This document shows positions 37,164 through 39,678 of a stretch of DNA of 39,678 nucleotides, one piece after another. Both the position numbers and the translations under genes were made by a program. The notes below the pieces were generated by a model that worked only from the letters and a program-made list of their open reading frames with translations, made no database searches and had not been told where the DNA came from. This DNA is from an uncultured Candidatus Actinomarina sp. (lineage in GTDB: Bacteria > Actinomycetota > Acidimicrobiia > Actinomarinales > Actinomarinaceae): contig CABYTP010000009.1 of the NCBI GenBank assembly GCA_902521955.1, positions 1 to 39,678 of the forward strand, read 5' to 3'. How positions within the stretch are numbered: the stretch's first letter is position 1; every line of letters begins with the position of its first letter.

Positions 37164-38456
37164 GTGAAAAAAGTTGCTCTAATTCTAGACCACCCATCAA
37201 GAGATTTGGACTATATATCTGATATTGGCTTTCATTTGGTCAAAAATGGTATAAAAACTTTTATAGTTCCGTCAAACATGAGGCACAGAGAGTTATTCCT
37301 CTTAAAGCCCGATTACATACTGTATCCTAATCATAGAGATACAAATGATAGTGAGATTAGTATTCTAGAAAAAGCTAATATTTCAATAGGGGTTCTAGAA
37401 ACTGAGCAATGTGTAAATGAGGTTTTTTTTGAAAAATATCAAATACCAAAAAAATTATCCTCAAGAAATGATATCGAAAATTTTTTTGTTTGGGGGGAAT
37501 ACTTCTTAAAGCTGTGTCTTGATAGAAATTGGTATAGTAATAAACAAGTAAAGGTTATTGGCAGTCCTAAACATGATAGATATTTTTCAAGCCAGAAGTT
37601 TGATAGAAATAAAATTTATGACTTACTAATTGCGACTTCATTCCCAAACTCTAATCCATTGTTTGGTGAGAGAGAAAGTCGTAAAATGTATCAAAATCTA
37701 GGAATGAAAAATTCAGAAATCGATGAATTCATAAATCTTCATAAAGTAAATGTACAAAATATGATTCAATTTATAAATAAGAATTTATCTGATACCAAAT
37801 TAAATATTTTGCTTAGGGTTCATCCTTATGAGCAGAATTTTGAATTTTATAAAAATAGTATTAAAGGTGCAAACATTGAGATTGATGATGGGAGAAATAC
37901 AATTTATGAGTCTTTAAATAAATCTAAGATGTTAATTCATTTTAATTCGACCTCTTGTGTTGATGCTCAAGCATTGGGTATCCCAAGTATCAATATGTCA
38001 TGGATGCCCCAATTAGATGTATTTCATGAATCTACAGAAGTAATGTCTCTGGTTAGTTATCTTCCAAAAACTGAATCGGAGTGCATGCAATTAATATCAG
38101 ATATTCTTAACAAAAAAATTGAATTAAAAATACAAAATGATTCTCAAGAACTTGCGGAATATATTTTTAAATTCGATGGACTTGCTGCAATTCGATGTGC
38201 CGAAATCATTAAGAACTCTTTATATTTAAAAAATAAAGAAGTGAGTTTCAACTTAAACCAAAAAACATTTGTAGAAAATTTTAATTTAAGAAACTTAATA
38301 ATAAGTTCAATACTTAAGAATCGGTGGAAAAAATCCAGAAAATATTTTAACAAAAGTCAAGTGGAAGAATCGTTAAAGAGATCTGGCAAAATAATAAATT
38401 CTACAAATGCAAATGTAGGCCGGATAGATTTAAGCAGTGTTGAGTTATTAGAGTAG
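37164..38456 (+). CDS. Surface carbohydrate biosynthesis protein (GT-B-like)
   Basis: LILDHPSRDLDYISDIGFHLVKNGIKTFIVPSNMRHRELFLLKPDYILYPNHRDTN, IGSPKHDRYFS, NKSKMLIHFNSTSCVDAQALGIPSINM; GTG start. Confidence 0.78.
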   Translation: MKKVALILDHPSRDLDYISDIGFHLVKNGIKTFIVPSNMRHRELFLLKPDYILYPNHRDTNDSEISILEKANISIGVLETEQCVNEVFFEKYQIPKKLSSRNDIENFFVWGEYFLKLCLDRNWYSNKQVKVIGSPKHDRYFSSQKFDRNKIYDLLIATSFPNSNPLFGERESRKMYQNLGMKNSEIDEFINLHKVNVQNMIQFINKNLSDTKLNILLRVHPYEQNFEFYKNSIKGANIEIDDGRNTIYESLNKSKMLIHFNSTSCVDAQALGIPSINMSWMPQLDVFHESTEVMSLVSYLPKTESECMQLISDILNKKIELKIQNDSQELAEYIFKFDGLAAIRCAEIIKNSLYLKNKEVSFNLNQKTFVENFNLRNLIISSILKNRWKKSRKYFNKSQVEESLKRSGKIINSTNANVGRIDLSSVELLE

Positions 38457-38488
38457 TAATATAGAAAGGTAATATCAAAGGATTAAAA

Positions 38489-39517
38489 ATGATAGAATTT
38501 TCAAATATAACTGTATCAGATAATCATGAACCATTTGTAATAGCTGAAGCGGGAATTAATCATGATGGAGATTTTGCTAAAGCCATTGAATTAGTAGACA
38601 TTGCATATGAGTCGGGAGCTTCGGCTGTTAAATTTCAAACTCATATTACTGATAAAGAAATGATTCCTACAGATATGAAACCAGGAAATATTAGTGATGA
38701 GTCATTGTGGGATATTATTGAAAGATGTGTTCTTTCTAAAGAACAAGAAGAAGAATTGTTTACTTACTCAAAAGAGAAAGGGATACTTTTTTTCTCGACA
38801 CCTTTCAGTAGGGAGGGAGCAGATAGGCTAAACGAATTAGGAATTGAAATATTTAAGATAGGGTCTGGAGAATGTAACAACCTTCCACTAATCAAACATA
38901 TTGCAAAATTTAAAAAACCAATCATTTTGTCAACAGGCATGAATGATATAGAGTCTGTAAAAATTTCAGCAGAAACGATCCTTGAAGAAAATTCAAATTT
39001 GTCAATTTTACACTGTACAAGTATTTATCCAGCTCCTCCAGAAACAATGAGGCTAGGAGCTATTACTCATTTGAAAAATACTTTCCCAAATTTAGAAATT
39101 GGTCTTTCAGATCATTCATTAGGAATATCTGTTTCTCTTGGTGCAGTTGCTGTAGGAGCCAATATTATTGAAAAACATTTTACAAAATCTAGAAAATGGC
39201 CTGGACCAGACAATCCTTTTTCAATTGAACCAGACGAATTAACAAACCTAGTTAATTCATCTAAAGAAATATGGAAGGCTAGAGGTGGAAAGAAAGATAT
39301 CTTGGATGACGAAAAACCCGTGATTGACTTTGCATATGCCTGTGTAGTTGCGAATAAAAATATCAACAAAGGAGAAATATTGTCACTTGACAATATTTGG
39401 GTAAAAAGACCGGGGACTGGAGAAATTTTTGCAAAGGATTTTGAAAATGTCCTAGGAAAAGTGGCAACCATTGACATATCAGAAAATACACAGCTATCAC
39501 AGTCAATGTTTAAATAA
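38489..39517 (+). CDS. NeuB-family nonulosonate synthase (legionaminate/N-acetylneuraminate synthase-like)
   Basis: FVIAEAGINHDGDFAKAIELVDIAYESGASAVKFQTH, GILFFSTPFSREGADRL, ILSTGMNDI, LHCTSIYPAPPE, IGLSDHSLGI, EKHFTKSRKWPGPD. Confidence 0.95.
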   Translation: MIEFSNITVSDNHEPFVIAEAGINHDGDFAKAIELVDIAYESGASAVKFQTHITDKEMIPTDMKPGNISDESLWDIIERCVLSKEQEEELFTYSKEKGILFFSTPFSREGADRLNELGIEIFKIGSGECNNLPLIKHIAKFKKPIILSTGMNDIESVKISAETILEENSNLSILHCTSIYPAPPETMRLGAITHLKNTFPNLEIGLSDHSLGISVSLGAVAVGANIIEKHFTKSRKWPGPDNPFSIEPDELTNLVNSSKEIWKARGGKKDILDDEKPVIDFAYACVVANKNINKGEILSLDNIWVKRPGTGEIFAKDFENVLGKVATIDISENTQLSQSMFK

Positions 39518-39519
39518 AT

Positions 39520-39678
39520 ATGAATAACTTATCTGACGAAAGAGATTATCTAGCTACAAGAAGAAAATCATTACTGACTGAAACAGATTTAAACAATCAT
39601 TATGAAGTAATAAAACAAAGGTACCAAGGTAAAAAGCTCTTAGTAATTGGAGGAGCTGGTTCAATAGGTTCTTCATTT
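39520..39678 (+). CDS. Polysaccharide biosynthesis nucleotide-sugar dehydratase, N-terminal fragment (runs off right edge)
   Basis: MNNLSDERDYLATRRKSLLTETDLNNHYEVIKQRYQGKKLLVIGGAGSIGSSF...: GGAGSIGSS Rossmann motif; open to the edge (53 codons). Confidence 0.8.
   Translation, partial: MNNLSDERDYLATRRKSLLTETDLNNHYEVIKQRYQGKKLLVIGGAGSIGSSF

Noticed and set aside
39112-39477. 121-aa minus-strand ORF
   Set aside because: Fully antisense to the strongly supported NeuB gene; no recognisable motif. Shadow ORF.
1-39678. CRISPR array, IS element, integrase or phage genes
   Set aside because: No regularly spaced repeats and no transposase/integrase-like ORF seen on either strand, despite the mosaic gene order and the tRNA.

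Overview
This AT-rich bacterial window is almost entirely a surface-polysaccharide / glycoconjugate biosynthesis island of about 36 genes. It has one tRNA-Arg(TCG), and both edges cut through genes. No transposase, integrase, CRISPR array or rRNA was recognised. Modules that can be read from the sequence: (i) a minus-strand operon gmd - fcl-like - cupin - DegT aminotransferase (GDP-deoxy(amino)hexose); (ii) a long minus-strand operon with a Wzy-like polymerase, a large GT-C-like membrane protein, SDR, 2-hydroxyacid dehydrogenase, a CMP-sugar-synthetase-like cytidylyltransferase, GT2, a mutarotase-like protein, a DUF115-like protein and a FkbM methyltransferase; (iii) an ABC flippase-like exporter and a capsule-type glycosyltransferase; (iv) a NeuB-cupin fusion with a second cytidylyltransferase and a HAD phosphatase; (v) a compact phosphonate cassette: cytidylyltransferase-PEP mutase fusion, phosphonopyruvate decarboxylase and an iron-type alcohol dehydrogenase, predicted to give activated 2-hydroxyethylphosphonate; (vi) two candidate phospho(no)transferases right beside it (TagF-like and CDP-alcohol phosphatidyltransferase-like) and an AlkP-superfamily membrane protein with a tiny YIDPGT protein; (vii) an amidotransferase / HisF-like / HisH-like set for acetamidino sugars; (viii) a methyltransferase - NodB deacetylase - formyltransferase set; (ix) a legionaminate-type set (CBS-nucleotidyltransferase, NeuB/LegI, nucleotide-sugar dehydratase running off the right edge). 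The most interesting hypothesis is a phosphonate-decorated, nonulosonate-containing (possibly acetamidino- and/or formyl-modified) surface glycan. Taxonomy was not determined; DUF2236 plus low GC would fit a streamlined marine actinobacterium, but this is a guess. All product calls come from reading motifs by eye, with no database search.
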